From an uncultured Bacteroidales bacterium (GTDB lineage Bacteria; Bacteroidota; Bacteroidia; Bacteroidales; Paludibacteraceae): a DNA stretch of 64,000 bases. A program made the translations under genes and the position numbers. Each line of letters begins with the position of its first letter. Position 1 is the first letter of the stretch. Shown here piece after piece: positions 1-8,169 of the stretch. The notes beneath the pieces are model-generated. The model saw only the letters and a list, made by a program, of their open reading frames with translations. It was not told where the DNA came from and ran no database searches. The stretch spans positions 1-64,000 of the forward strand of contig CACYZT010000007.1 in NCBI GenBank assembly GCA_902778935.1. Reading direction: 5' to 3'.

Positions 1-93
1 GTCGTTCCACAGTTTCTCGCACGCCCGATACCGATTGCGGTACTCCGGTAGCGGTTCGTACATCCGCCAGAAATCATAGAATAAATGTGTCAT
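1..93 (-). CDS. Partial hypothetical protein (5' end only)
   Basis: An open frame begins with ATG at 93 on the minus strand and runs off the left edge, giving 31 residues that start MTHLFYDFW and contain MYEPLPEYRNRYRACEKLW. The basic, aromatic composition looks coding and a -7 promoter box (TACCTTTG, 252 to 245) lies upstream, which would leave a leader of about 145 nt carrying two hairpins. I do not recognise the family. It could also be a chance frame, because only the N-terminus is visible. Confidence 0.35.
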   Translation of the reverse strand, partial: MTHLFYDFWRMYEPLPEYRNRYRACEKLWND

Positions 94-130
94 ACAGATT
101 AAAATTAAGTCCACCACACGTAAGTGTCTC

Positions 131-170
131 TACAGTCTTTTAGACTGTGGCTACAGCCCAAAGGGCTGTG
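131..170. repeat. Tandem pair of short hairpins with CTACAG/CTGTGG borders
   Basis: Two adjacent perfect inverted repeats: ACAGTCT-TTT-AGACTGT (132-148) and ACAGCCC-AAA-GGGCTGT (153-169). Each sits in the same frame, CTACAG then 9 nt then CTGTGG, so this is a two-copy tandem array in which only the stem tip differs. It would lie in the leader of the minus-strand gene at the left edge. It could be a REP-like element or a leader structure. Confidence 0.6.
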
Positions 171-244
171 GAGAAGAGGAGGTTTTCTTTTATAATTTTC
201 TTTGGTTACTTTCTTTTATCGGCTTTCTTTTTCGAAATCCGGTG

Positions 245-281
245 CAAAGGTAGGTTTTTTTTATTCAAAAAGTGTCCCAAA
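245..281 (-). promoter_or_regulatory. Candidate promoter for the left-edge gene
   Basis: The minus strand reads TACCTTTG (252 to 245), matching the TAnnTTTG -7 box seen upstream of many genes in this window. No TTTG lies at the usual 20-nt spacing; candidates are at 269-266 and 281-278, so the -33 part is weak. Confidence 0.4.
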
Positions 282-544
282 ATGGGACAATCGTCAAAAA
301 AATCACTTTTTTATGTCTCTATCGACGCTTGAACGTCCTCGGCAGACGAAATCGGCAGTCCACTGGAGGTGCTGCGAGCAATTGAGATGGACTAATAATT
401 CGTTGACTGATGTGTTTTTGCAAGAAACAAATCAGCAGACGGATTGCGAGATCATTAAGATAATAGTTGTTTTCGTTCATAACTTTGCAGAAATTAAAAA
501 ATTCCCACAAAGGTACTGCTAAAGTTTAGGATGACAAAGGGGCA

Positions 545-572
545 TAAAAAACGCAGCCTGGAAGGACTGCGT
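545..572 (-). terminator. Intrinsic terminator (minus strand)
   Basis: On the minus strand, ACGCAG and CTGCGT (572-567 and 556-551) form a stem that can extend by a G.U and a C-G pair, directly followed by six T residues (551 to 546). It is the 3' end of a candidate small RNA or of read-through from the minus-strand genes to its right. Confidence 0.6.
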
Positions 573-623
573 AATCCCGAATTAAATTCGGGGCAAAAGA
601 AGAAAGTCTCCCCAGCTTTTTCA
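546..623 (-). ncRNA. Candidate small RNA between a nested promoter and a terminator
   Basis: A minus-strand transcript starting just after the -7-like box TACCTTTA (636-629) would be about 75-80 nt long and end at the terminator at 545-572. Inside it CCCGAA and TTCGGG (592-587 and 581-576) form a second perfect hairpin. No open frame of note is present. The family is not recognised. The -7 box lacks the final G of the local consensus, so transcription from here is an inference. Confidence 0.3.
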
Positions 624-628
624 CCTCT

Positions 629-661
629 TAAAGGTACAAAAAATTGCCGATACCGGCAAGT
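629..661 (-). promoter_or_regulatory. Candidate promoter nested in a terminator
   Basis: The minus strand has TTG (659-657), then exactly 20 nt, then TACCTTTA (636-629). The 20-nt spacer is the same as in the strong promoters of this window. The spacer contains the stem and T-run of the terminator at 638-659. The last base departs from TAnnTTTG. Confidence 0.35.
638..659 (-). terminator. Intrinsic terminator (minus strand)
   Basis: Perfect 6-bp stem TTGCCG / CGGCAA with loop GTAT on the minus strand, followed immediately by six T residues (643 to 638). It is the first minus-strand terminator with a clear T-run downstream of the MBL-fold/NTPase gene pair, although about 520 nt beyond the stop codon. 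Confidence 0.6.
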
Positions 662-859
662 TTCATCGCAAAATAATGCGTTTTTTATGTATTTTTTGCT
701 GGAACAGGGGAAAGTCGAAGGTAAAAGGACTAACGGGTGAAAGTTAGAAGGGATAGCCTATGCCGAAGTTGATGCGTGATGGCCAGGATAGAGGATGAGT
801 TACGGGCGTAAAACTCGATTGCGAGATTACGATACGTGTTTCTGCGCTTCCGCGCCGGT

Positions 860-941
860 GCCTGCGGTGCAGGCGAGTTCTGTAATTTTGTCATAATGCA
901 CAAAATTTAAATTGTTGGACATTCGTGGCAAGCATGCCACG
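860..941. repeat. Two GC-rich hairpins in the 94-1183 spacer
   Basis: GCCTGC-GGT-GCAGGC (860-874) and CGTGGCA-AGCA-TGCCACG (924-941) are perfect inverted repeats in otherwise AT-rich, apparently non-coding DNA. The spacer from 94 to 1183 holds no open frame I trust, only hairpins, two terminators and promoter-like boxes. Confidence 0.5.
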
Positions 942-1060
942 GGTTCTCCATTGTGGAAAACCGCGACAAAATTACAAACTTTTACACGGGAACAAAGAGA
1001 TGGGATGGAAATAATTCCCGATGCCCGTTTGGCAGATTCAATTTCTACACTTTAAATGAT

Positions 1061-1095
1061 AATCTACAACGCTCCGCGATAGAGCGTTGTAGATT
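1061..1095. repeat. Perfect 14-bp inverted repeat downstream of the MBL-fold gene
   Basis: AATCTACAACGCTC (1061-1074) and its exact complement GAGCGTTGTAGATT (1082-1095) enclose a 7-nt loop. It begins about 90 nt beyond the stop of the minus-strand MBL-fold gene. A T-rich tract (TTTGTTTTT) follows on the plus strand only, so it could terminate + transcription or act as a 3'-end stabilising hairpin for the - transcript. Confidence 0.5.
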
Positions 1096-1183
1096 TGTTT
1101 TTGCAGTTATTATGTCTCTTTCAAAATTAAATGATGCTCTGATGTATATCTTACTATAGGTGAGACATGATTTGGCAGCCTTA

Positions 1184-2215
1184 TTATTGAATCTCACATA
1201 TTCCCAATATCAAGTCAGAACATATATCTTTTACAACATATAACTTGTTGGTCGCAGTCAATGTATTATATAGTTGCTGAGACCGATGGATTCTACTATC
1301 TGTATTATCATGAACAAAATAAACATCCGCAGATATTTGGTTATGTAAATCATGTTTTAAATTATACACACTACCATGGTGTGGCAATTGCATCAACAAC
1401 AATTGATTTTCAACAAGATATTTCCGCAGAAATTCTTTTATTCCATTTATCTCTGCAGTAGTTTTAATACGCGAGTCTCCTACATATAAGCACCCTGTAT
1501 TCTTAAAAGAGGCCGATAGATTACGTTGCGGGTAATAAGGAGTACAATAACAAATAGCATTTTGCAACTCAGCATGAATAAGTTGCGCATTCTGAGTTTT
1601 TTGTGATAAAACAATTAGTCCTTTAGCGTTAGGTCCCTGCGCTCCAAATACAGTTTTAAACGCCTCATTAATCTTATTTTTCCATCTGTTTAAATAGTTC
1701 GCGTCTGTTAGTTGAGCGACATCTATTCTTTGTCGGATAAATGCATCGCGGAGTTTATTGAAATCATCATTACGTAACATGCTCTCCGCTGTCCATTCCC
1801 ACAAAGGCAATTTAAAACTCCTCCCATGAATTCCGTCCTGTCTTTCCTCACCAATCTCAATGACTCTTCCTTCTAATCTAAGAATAAGATTACGAATAGC
1901 ATTATATGCCCCCCTTGTGACTAAATTAAAAACACTCCTATACATCTCAGGGATATATGACATTACTGCTTGCTTGATAAAAATATTGTTGTTGAGCAAG
2001 GCATTCAACCCGTTAACATGATCTTGGTCAAAATGCGAAATAAACAAGTAATCTATATGCTGAACCCCATGTGATTTCAACATCTCTATAAACATTTCCA
2101 CTCTTGCAGGAGAAGACAATGACCCACAATCATAGAGAACAGAACAATTATCAATACTTTCAAAAGCCATCCCCCCGTGCCCCACAGGGAAGATTACTCG
2201 ATAATGCGTTGCCAT
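1184..2215 (-). CDS. Metallo-beta-lactamase-fold hydrolase (ComEC/Rec2-like)
   Basis: 343 residues. The N-terminal half carries the metal-binding signature SHFDQDHVNGL (HxxxDH, residues about 60-70), and the C-terminal half carries GDSR and LPHHGS, which supply the later Asp and His of the fold. This layout (HFDxDH ... GD ... PHHGS) is that of stand-alone ComEC/Rec2-type MBL proteins, predicted metal-dependent hydrolases of phosphodiester or similar bonds. There is no signal peptide, so it should be cytoplasmic. It lies 12 bp downstream of a P-loop NTPase gene on the same strand, so the two are probably one transcript. The DNA is AT-rich compared with the core genes to the right. The substrate is unknown; MBL and NTPase pairs occur in phage-defence and conflict islands, but that role is inference only. 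Confidence 0.75.
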   Translation of the reverse strand: MATHYRVIFPVGHGGMAFESIDNCSVLYDCGSLSSPARVEMFIEMLKSHGVQHIDYLFISHFDQDHVNGLNALLNNNIFIKQAVMSYIPEMYRSVFNLVTRGAYNAIRNLILRLEGRVIEIGEERQDGIHGRSFKLPLWEWTAESMLRNDDFNKLRDAFIRQRIDVAQLTDANYLNRWKNKINEAFKTVFGAQGPNAKGLIVLSQKTQNAQLIHAELQNAICYCTPYYPQRNLSASFKNTGCLYVGDSRIKTTAEINGIKEFLRKYLVENQLLLMQLPHHGSVYNLKHDLHNQISADVYFVHDNTDSRIHRSQQLYNTLTATNKLYVVKDICSDLILGICEIQ

Positions 2216-2227
2216 ACCTTACATTTT

Positions 2228-2725
2228 TTAACGATTAACGGCTATCTTTAATTTTGCTAAAATTTCATTAGCTATTTTATCTCTTTCTAACAACCAATCG
2301 GATTCTTTATCAACTTTCTCCAACCAAAAGCAATCTTCATCTGCTAATATATCGCCTCGATACACATCCATCAATTCCTTATATATTGATCCCTTACGGT
2401 TTTGACTTCGAGAACAACATACAACATAATCAACATCTTGTTCGATAGCCCATTTCATATGCATTCGAAATCCCCAATAGTGATGAACTAAATAATCTCC
2501 AGCACTTAATAACATGACCTTTTTACCTTTCCAATCTACGACAGCACGAAAGTCAGGTAAAGGGTTCTTTGATTCAATAATATGTTCATAAGTAAAAGGA
2601 TTCGCCACATGGTACATCGGAGCGATAATTTTTGCTCCTTCTTTTAGCAAATGGCTTAACAATAGCCACATGGTATGGCTTTTCCCTGAATCTTTTTTTC
2701 CATAAACTACAAACATTCGTTTCAT
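2228..2725 (-). CDS. Small P-loop NTPase, partner of the MBL-fold gene
   Basis: 165 residues starting MKRMFVVYGKKDSGKSHT. Residues 9-16 (GKKDSGKS) are a Walker A motif near the N-terminus, preceded by a hydrophobic strand. A hydrophobic strand VMLLSAGD (about residues 69-77) is a possible Walker B region. A later strand DYVVCCSRSQNR suggests a compact NTPase or kinase-like fold. No membrane segment or DNA-binding domain is evident. It is upstream of and nearly contiguous with the MBL-fold gene. No good TAnnTTTG box is visible in the 181-bp gap upstream. I cannot place it in a named family; functional coupling to the hydrolase is inferred from gene order. Confidence 0.6.
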   Translation of the reverse strand: MKRMFVVYGKKDSGKSHTMWLLLSHLLKEGAKIIAPMYHVANPFTYEHIIESKNPLPDFRAVVDWKGKKVMLLSAGDYLVHHYWGFRMHMKWAIEQDVDYVVCCSRSQNRKGSIYKELMDVYRGDILADEDCFWLEKVDKESDWLLERDKIANEILAKLKIAVNR

Positions 2726-2906
2726 AATAAAATTCTCTGTTTACGTTGGTAACAACTTTAAAGGTTAATAATATGTTTAATAATCAGCAATGGTGAATAT
2801 GATAGACCGAACAGCGCTAACTGCGCACACCTGGTAAGGTTATTAATTCGTTTTGAACTACTTTCCATATATATGAATGATAGTTAATTGCTTATCGCCA
2901 TATTTA

Positions 2907-5195
2907 TCACAATGGCACTTTAGTATCCGCAATCACGTTGCCGTTTTCTTTGAGCAGTAACACATAAACTCCCTGCGGCAGACCGCTTATATCCATTTGT
3001 ACCTGCATACTTTGGACGGTCTGCGAACGCATACAGCCGTATATATTATGCCACAACTCAAGAGAATAGGTGTTCGCTTTATTGAGGGATGATTCAACAG
3101 AACGTGTCTCTTCGTCTTGTTCGTTTATATCGACTTGCAATGTACCATTGTCGGTATATGCATTAAGAGAAAAGGCACTCGATACTAAGAAATCCAAAGA
3201 AGCATAGTTCGGGTCACATTCCTTTTGTGTGTTGATAGCAGTAATGCGAAGTTGCGCAATACCTGTAACGGAAGGAGCTCTGTATGAGAGTGTTCTACCG
3301 GTGTAATAGGTAAAGGTTGTATCAATATTTCCGAAAAAAGGCATAACAATCTTCCGGACTTCCCATCGTAGAGCATTATCGGGGGTTGACGAGCAATTAG
3401 ATATTGTGAAAGTACGTCTTGATCCGCTACGCCATTGTGTGGATGAATTACTTGCGCTTATTACAGGCGTTTCACCTTGCGGTTCACGGAATAGTTTCTC
3501 GTATGTTTTGGTTGTTCCATTGGATATTGTTACCATCAATTTTTGATCATATAACGAACGGCCGCCTCCATTTAGATAGTCTGGTGGATTAGGCGGAGTT
3601 ACGGGAGTCATACGCTCACATCTCACATATACCGTATCCTGATTAGCGGGACCTACAATCGAATAGTGCGGGTACTGCAATACTCCGTTGCTGACGCTCC
3701 AAGTAACCGTATCTCCCGTTTGAGAAGGTAAGATAAGATGATACTCTGTGGTATCGCATACGTAATCCGGACCTTGGATAAACCAATCCTTTGCTTTCAT
3801 AACTGCCTCATATGCATCCACAAGACCGTATCCCATTTGTTCATTCCAAGTACCATTGGGACGACCGGATTGAGGTGTATATGAATACCCACCAACTTTT
3901 TGTGCGGTAGATTCTATAATGTCTGCTACTTCTTTTTGTGTCAGGTTCGGATTAACAGACAATATCAGTCCCGCTATACCGCTTACATGCGGAGCTGCAA
4001 ATGATGTTCCTGTTTTAGTAATGTAATAGTTATCAATATCTGTAGTATATATATTTTTTCCTGGTGCTATTACGTCCAACTTTTCTCCATAAGATGATAT
4101 GTTATCACGCTTATTGTTATTATCTGATGCCCCCACAGTAATAATGTCAGAAAATGTTCGTGCGGGATAGTCTAATTGCGTGGAGTTCTGATTACCTGCA
4201 GCAAAAACAACTATGCATCCCTTCCCATTTCTTCCATTTATGAGTGCATTTTGAATAGCTGATTCCAAAACAGTGCTATGAAGCCATGTTAAACAATTTT
4301 GGTCGCCCCATGAGCAATTAATGACATCTGCTCCGTGAGAAACTGCCCAGGCAAAGCCAGCGGCAAGATCTTCAGCTACAGTACTGGTATCTAAGGAAGA
4401 ATAACTAATAGGTATAATTTTACACGACGGCGAGACACCTGCAATTCTATTGTGATTATGGTCGGCGGAAATCACCCCACAAACCTGTGTGCCATGATCA
4501 GTATATACTTGATAGCCAGCAGATGTTCTTGTGTGGCAGTTATATTCATTTATGAAATTTGAAATATTGAATTCTGAGTGAGAACGATCGATTCCTTTAT
4601 CAATGATTGCAATCTTAATATTTTGAGAACCATTGGAAACCGTCCATGCATCACACGCGTTTATGGCTTCCATATTCCATTGATGCGACAAGAAGTAACT
4701 ATCGTTAACACAAACGGAAGAGGGAGTGAAATCAAATATAAACCCTGGATCCGTATTTTTGAATAATCCTGTCTCATAAAAATAGTTAGACATTTCCAAA
4801 GAGTTGTCAATAATAGAATTTCTGACCGAAAGCGCATACCAATCTGACATATATGGGATTTTACCAAGAATTGTAGTATTGGTTTCTTTAACGATATCAT
4901 ACAGAAGCGGTAAATCATTAATTGAATCGTACAATTGTACATAAAATCTATTAGACATCTGCACTACATTCCTGTTTTCGCCTTCTATTAAATATTCTAT
5001 TGAGGTTACAGAGGTGTCGTTAGACTTTTTAGATATAGCCTTTATAGAATGACCATCATTTGTGTATATATTAACGCTATCTTCTCTTAATTTTAATGGT
5101 ATACGACTGCCATTATAATAATAGTAGGAGTCTTTAGCGTTAATAGAGATTATGACGAACCCTATCAAAGCAATAATGAATTTAGTTCTTTTCAT
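2907..5195 (-). CDS. Secreted subtilisin-like (S8) serine protease with C-terminal sorting-like domain
   Basis: 762 residues. An N-terminal signal peptide (about 1-20) is followed by a propeptide-like segment and an S8 catalytic domain. The triad is Asp199 in IAIIDKG, His234 in DHGTQVCG and Ser398 in GTSFAAPHVSG; Asn335 in AAGNQ is the oxyanion residue. After about residue 475 come Ig-like/beta-rich segments, ending in a domain with GLPQGVYVLLLKENG, typical of type IX secretion (Por-type) C-terminal signals of Bacteroidota. Export through the outer membrane and surface or extracellular proteolysis are therefore likely. It overlaps the upstream lipoprotein gene by 14 bp, so the pair is translationally linked. 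The substrate is unknown. Confidence 0.88.
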   Translation of the reverse strand: MKRTKFIIALIGFVIISINAKDSYYYYNGSRIPLKLREDSVNIYTNDGHSIKAISKKSNDTSVTSIEYLIEGENRNVVQMSNRFYVQLYDSINDLPLLYDIVKETNTTILGKIPYMSDWYALSVRNSIIDNSLEMSNYFYETGLFKNTDPGFIFDFTPSSVCVNDSYFLSHQWNMEAINACDAWTVSNGSQNIKIAIIDKGIDRSHSEFNISNFINEYNCHTRTSAGYQVYTDHGTQVCGVISADHNHNRIAGVSPSCKIIPISYSSLDTSTVAEDLAAGFAWAVSHGADVINCSWGDQNCLTWLHSTVLESAIQNALINGRNGKGCIVVFAAGNQNSTQLDYPARTFSDIITVGASDNNNKRDNISSYGEKLDVIAPGKNIYTTDIDNYYITKTGTSFAAPHVSGIAGLILSVNPNLTQKEVADIIESTAQKVGGYSYTPQSGRPNGTWNEQMGYGLVDAYEAVMKAKDWFIQGPDYVCDTTEYHLILPSQTGDTVTWSVSNGVLQYPHYSIVGPANQDTVYVRCERMTPVTPPNPPDYLNGGGRSLYDQKLMVTISNGTTKTYEKLFREPQGETPVISASNSSTQWRSGSRRTFTISNCSSTPDNALRWEVRKIVMPFFGNIDTTFTYYTGRTLSYRAPSVTGIAQLRITAINTQKECDPNYASLDFLVSSAFSLNAYTDNGTLQVDINEQDEETRSVESSLNKANTYSLELWHNIYGCMRSQTVQSMQVQMDISGLPQGVYVLLLKENGNVIADTKVPL

Positions 5196-5610
5196 ATCTT
5201 TTAAGTTTTAATCGTGAGTAATTTGGAACTTTCTGACTAAGATAATCCGGAATATCATAAGGGTCAATATTTAGATAACCATCTTTATCAATGTACATCT
5301 GAACTTCATCAAAAAAATACTGCTCCGGATTCCAATCACCTTGAGAAAGGTCATGATTCTTTGCCATATCCTCCAGCCAGCATCTTTCCAATTTAGCGAC
5401 GCCATTACTAATCATCTCATAATGAGATTGATAACTTTCGCTGCCATTGTAACAGCTTACGGCCTTAATTGAGTCAGCGGAAATTACAAATAAATCAGCA
5501 CCTCCTTCTCCAATAGGTTCCCATACTCCCACATATTTACTTGTCGGTTCATTGTTATTGCAAGAACATAACAATCCTGCCATTAGGGCAAATAATAAGT
5601 ACTTTTTCAT
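5182..5610 (-). CDS. Small lipoprotein overlapping the S8 protease gene
   Basis: 142 residues. The N-terminus MKKYLLFALMAGLLCSC ends in a lipobox with Cys17, followed by Asn-rich residues, so it is a lipidated exported protein. The mature part is acidic and aromatic (WEPIGEGGADLFVISADSIKAV), compatible with a small beta-barrel or lipocalin-like domain, but no family is recognised. Its 3' end overlaps the protease start by 14 bp and it has its own promoter at 5656-5687. A role as partner, inhibitor or anchor of the protease is possible but not shown by sequence. Confidence 0.65.
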   Translation of the reverse strand: MKKYLLFALMAGLLCSCNNNEPTSKYVGVWEPIGEGGADLFVISADSIKAVSCYNGSESYQSHYEMISNGVAKLERCWLEDMAKNHDLSQGDWNPEQYFFDEVQMYIDKDGYLNIDPYDIPDYLSQKVPNYSRLKLKRYEKN

Positions 5611-5655
5611 AATCGTAATTATTATGCGTTAATAAGATTGAAACTTTTTCGGCTG

Positions 5656-5687
5656 CAAAAGTACTGCTTTTTTTTATATATGCAATA
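5656..5687 (-). promoter_or_regulatory. Promoter of the lipoprotein/S8 protease operon
   Basis: The minus strand has -7 TACTTTTG (5663-5656), preceded by GCAG and an A-tract, with TTG about 20 nt further upstream (5685-5683). The leader before the lipoprotein ATG is about 40 nt. Confidence 0.65.
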
Positions 5688-5844
5688 GTTTGAATCACTT
5701 TCCTCGCTCATACATGCATTTTTGAGGCGATTTAGACATTTAATCATAAAAGAAATAATCATTTAGCAATTGTTGTTATAACGTTGATTTGATAATTATA
5801 TAAAGAAAACTCAACAATTGCACTGGAAAAGGCATTGTACAATC

Positions 5845-6912
5845 TTATAATTCACGATTTAATATCAACCACAATAACTCATCATTAATATTGAACCTCA
5901 CATCTGACCTATTAACTTTATTTACTTTTACTTGCGCATCATATGGATTCTTTTTACTGGATTTTATGTCTTTTGCATTAGAACTCTCTTGGGAGTTATT
6001 TTTACCGTCGATAGACGATTTTATACTTTTTGTCTTCTGATAGTTCTCAATTTGCAAATTATTAAACTCGTCAATTGCTTGTTTATGCTCGTCTAATAAC
6101 TTTATTTGATTAATAATCGCCTTTACAGTTCTATATATGTCACCATTTTTACTATAGTCAGCATTGCAAGCAAAATTGATAATCTTTCTTTCCACTAAAT
6201 CTATTGTATTTTTAAATTGATTTTTATTATCTTTCTCATAAATCGCTATCGCAAACCCTCCTTGCTGACGTAACAATTTCATACAAGGAATGTCAGTTGC
6301 TCCATCACCAAAATATATCATGTGATTAAATGGAATCCTTTTGCTATCATCGGCCATATGCTCATTTATAGATTTATTACTACTAACCTCTGCTACGCCT
6401 TTATTTATCATATATAAAAACTGAGTTTTACCTGTAAAATCGACAGCAACCGCAGGCCATACTGCTTTCCCTTGTTTATCATACATAAAGCGACTTGCAT
6501 ATATATGTTTAAAACATTTTCCTATTGATGTTCCTTCTATCATTTCTTGCAAACCAGAAGAATTTATATAGTGCTCAATTTGCACTCCCATCTCTTTTCC
6601 AAGTTGATTAATTTCTTCGAACCATAATTCAACTCCTTTGTATAGAGGGATGCTCTTCCCATAATTTGTAAATGTATTGCGCGTTATAGGACGTGGATTA
6701 TCTGGATTGTTCGATTTTTCAATCATTAATCTCATATAACTTAATATCTCACTAGCATTATTCTCTTTGGATAATTGAGCATTTTCCTTCCAAAACTGAT
6801 TTTTATCTTCAACACCGACAGCTTTAACAAAATCATACTCCTGCATATTGCCGGGAGCTAGTGTGCCATCAAAATCATAAATTAGAGCCACAATGGGTAA
6901 TTGATTTTTCAT
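5845..6912 (-). CDS. HAD-superfamily phosphatase with charged C-terminal tail
   Basis: 355 residues. HAD motif I is IYDFDGTL (about residues 11-18), with two catalytic aspartates. SSGL supplies the motif II Ser region and MIYFGDGATDIPCM the motif IV acidic pair. The long cap between motifs I and II fits the C1-cap group of soluble phosphatases. After about residue 270 a low-complexity Lys/Ser/Asn-rich tail (KSIKSSIDGKNNSQESS) extends beyond the catalytic domain. It is cytoplasmic with no signal peptide. Both neighbours are exported-protein operons with separate spacing, so no functional link is evident. The substrate is unknown. Confidence 0.75.
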   Translation of the reverse strand: MKNQLPIVALIYDFDGTLAPGNMQEYDFVKAVGVEDKNQFWKENAQLSKENNASEILSYMRLMIEKSNNPDNPRPITRNTFTNYGKSIPLYKGVELWFEEINQLGKEMGVQIEHYINSSGLQEMIEGTSIGKCFKHIYASRFMYDKQGKAVWPAVAVDFTGKTQFLYMINKGVAEVSSNKSINEHMADDSKRIPFNHMIYFGDGATDIPCMKLLRQQGGFAIAIYEKDNKNQFKNTIDLVERKIINFACNADYSKNGDIYRTVKAIINQIKLLDEHKQAIDEFNNLQIENYQKTKSIKSSIDGKNNSQESSNAKDIKSSKKNPYDAQVKVNKVNRSDVRFNINDELLWLILNREL

Positions 6913-7138
6913 ATTATATCTATCTTATAAACGTTATTGAAATTATTTATTTATACGATTTCCTCTACATTCGACAGAATTATTGCTATGTCGTTCACAA
7001 TCAAATTCTAGAACTTTTGTTTTATATACTTCAAGGAGTTTGTTCATATTTGTAAAAATAATTGCAAACTCTATGGGCAAATTATCATATTAATAATATT
7101 AAATCTTTATTCTTTCTTTTGCCCCTGAATCGTATATA

Positions 7139-7651
7139 TCATTCTATACGCCAGAAATGGTAGTAAATGAATTTTTTTTCATCGTACCATGTTTCCCACA
7201 ACTCAGCATTGCGGACAGGTAAAACTGTCTCTATTCCGCTGTCATCGGAAACGGTCACGCTATCTCCGATGAAGTACTTTTGATTCATAAACAGCCATAA
7301 CTGAGAAGCTTCACTGCCGCAATCACGCAAACTCAATGCCATATCATGGCTCCATTGATAATGAGCATAGATTAATGCGGTTTGCCCTGCTAACAAGGTT
7401 AATGTGGAATCGCACAAAAGTTTTTCTATATTCTTTTCGCTCTCGCTGCGTGTTACATAAACGGGATAAGACTGATTATATATCTCTACACACACAGCTT
7501 TTGGCTTTCCCCCTTCATAGAAATGGAGCGTAACATCCTGCGACAAAGCATTCCCTATCTGGAAGGACTCTTTACTATCACAATCCTGACGCCGCACGGA
7601 GAAGCAAGATGTTAGGAAAGCAACGATGCCAATAATTATAATTTTTTTCAT
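7139..7651 (-). CDS. Putative lipoprotein, third gene of the zincin operon
   Basis: 170 residues. Signal MKKIIIIGIVAFLTSC with lipobox Cys16. The mature domain contains a strand-rich region (DVTLHFYEGGKPKAVCVEIY) and no catalytic motif I can name. Its start overlaps the stop of the upstream lipoprotein gene by 4 bp (ATGA), so they are translationally coupled. The two small lipoproteins resemble each other in layout (signal, strand-rich first half, LLAGQTALIY against VRAGKTIRLYP), suggesting they are diverged paralogues. Confidence 0.55.
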   Translation of the reverse strand: MKKIIIIGIVAFLTSCFSVRRQDCDSKESFQIGNALSQDVTLHFYEGGKPKAVCVEIYNQSYPVYVTRSESEKNIEKLLCDSTLTLLAGQTALIYAHYQWSHDMALSLRDCGSEASQLWLFMNQKYFIGDSVTVSDDSGIETVLPVRNAELWETWYDEKKFIYYHFWRIE

Positions 7652-8169
7652 TCTTTGCTCCTTTCTATGTGCTTGGGGTTTATAATAAAGGTGTGGTAAT
7701 AAGTGTATGGCAAAATGCTGTCAGTGGTTGTCTGCCAATCGTTCGTATTATAAATGCTCCACACACTATCATTTGTGAACATATAGGGGTATTTGACCCG
7801 CCAAATAATCGTATCTGCATCACTGATAAGTTGGGTGGACTTTCCTATCAAAGGCACCACATTTAATAGGTCACCTGCTTGGTTGTTTTTATATTCGCGA
7901 GTAACTGGATACAGTCGAATCGTTTTTCCTGCTCTCACCACTACGCAGGTCGAATCAAACCATACGCGTTGCGGGTTATCCGTCGAACAAGTGTCCCACA
8001 CTATAGAACATTCCGTCATAAGACTAATATCGCTTTCTGTCGCGTTAGTGACATAATAAGAGTCCGTGTATGTGACATAATGCGATGTGCACGCTGTAAA
8101 ACAAAAGGTGCACATCGCTAAAAGAATAATGGCTTTAATAGTCCCAGTTGTGATATGTGTCATACGCAT
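7648..8169 (-). CDS. Putative lipoprotein, second gene of the zincin operon
   Basis: 173 residues. A hydrophobic signal ends in FTAC (Cys27), a lipobox. The start at 8169 overlaps the zincin gene by 35 bp; Met3 (8163) is an alternative and would cut the overlap to 29 bp. The mature part is polar and beta-rich (YYVTNATESDISLMTECSIV) and is not assigned to a family. It overlaps the next lipoprotein gene by 4 bp. Position in the operon suggests an envelope role with the zincin. Confidence 0.5.
   Translation of the reverse strand: MRMTHITTGTIKAIILLAMCTFCFTACTSHYVTYTDSYYVTNATESDISLMTECSIVWDTCSTDNPQRVWFDSTCVVVRAGKTIRLYPVTREYKNNQAGDLLNVVPLIGKSTQLISDADTIIWRVKYPYMFTNDSVWSIYNTNDWQTTTDSILPYTYYHTFIINPKHIERSKE

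Noticed and set aside
147..740. Small open frames in the left spacer
   Set aside because: They run through hairpins, promoter boxes and terminators, have no conserved features and no clear starts.
953..1159. 68-codon frame on + before the MBL-fold gene
   Set aside because: Reads through the perfect 14-bp inverted repeat at 1061-1095, with no domain or promoter.
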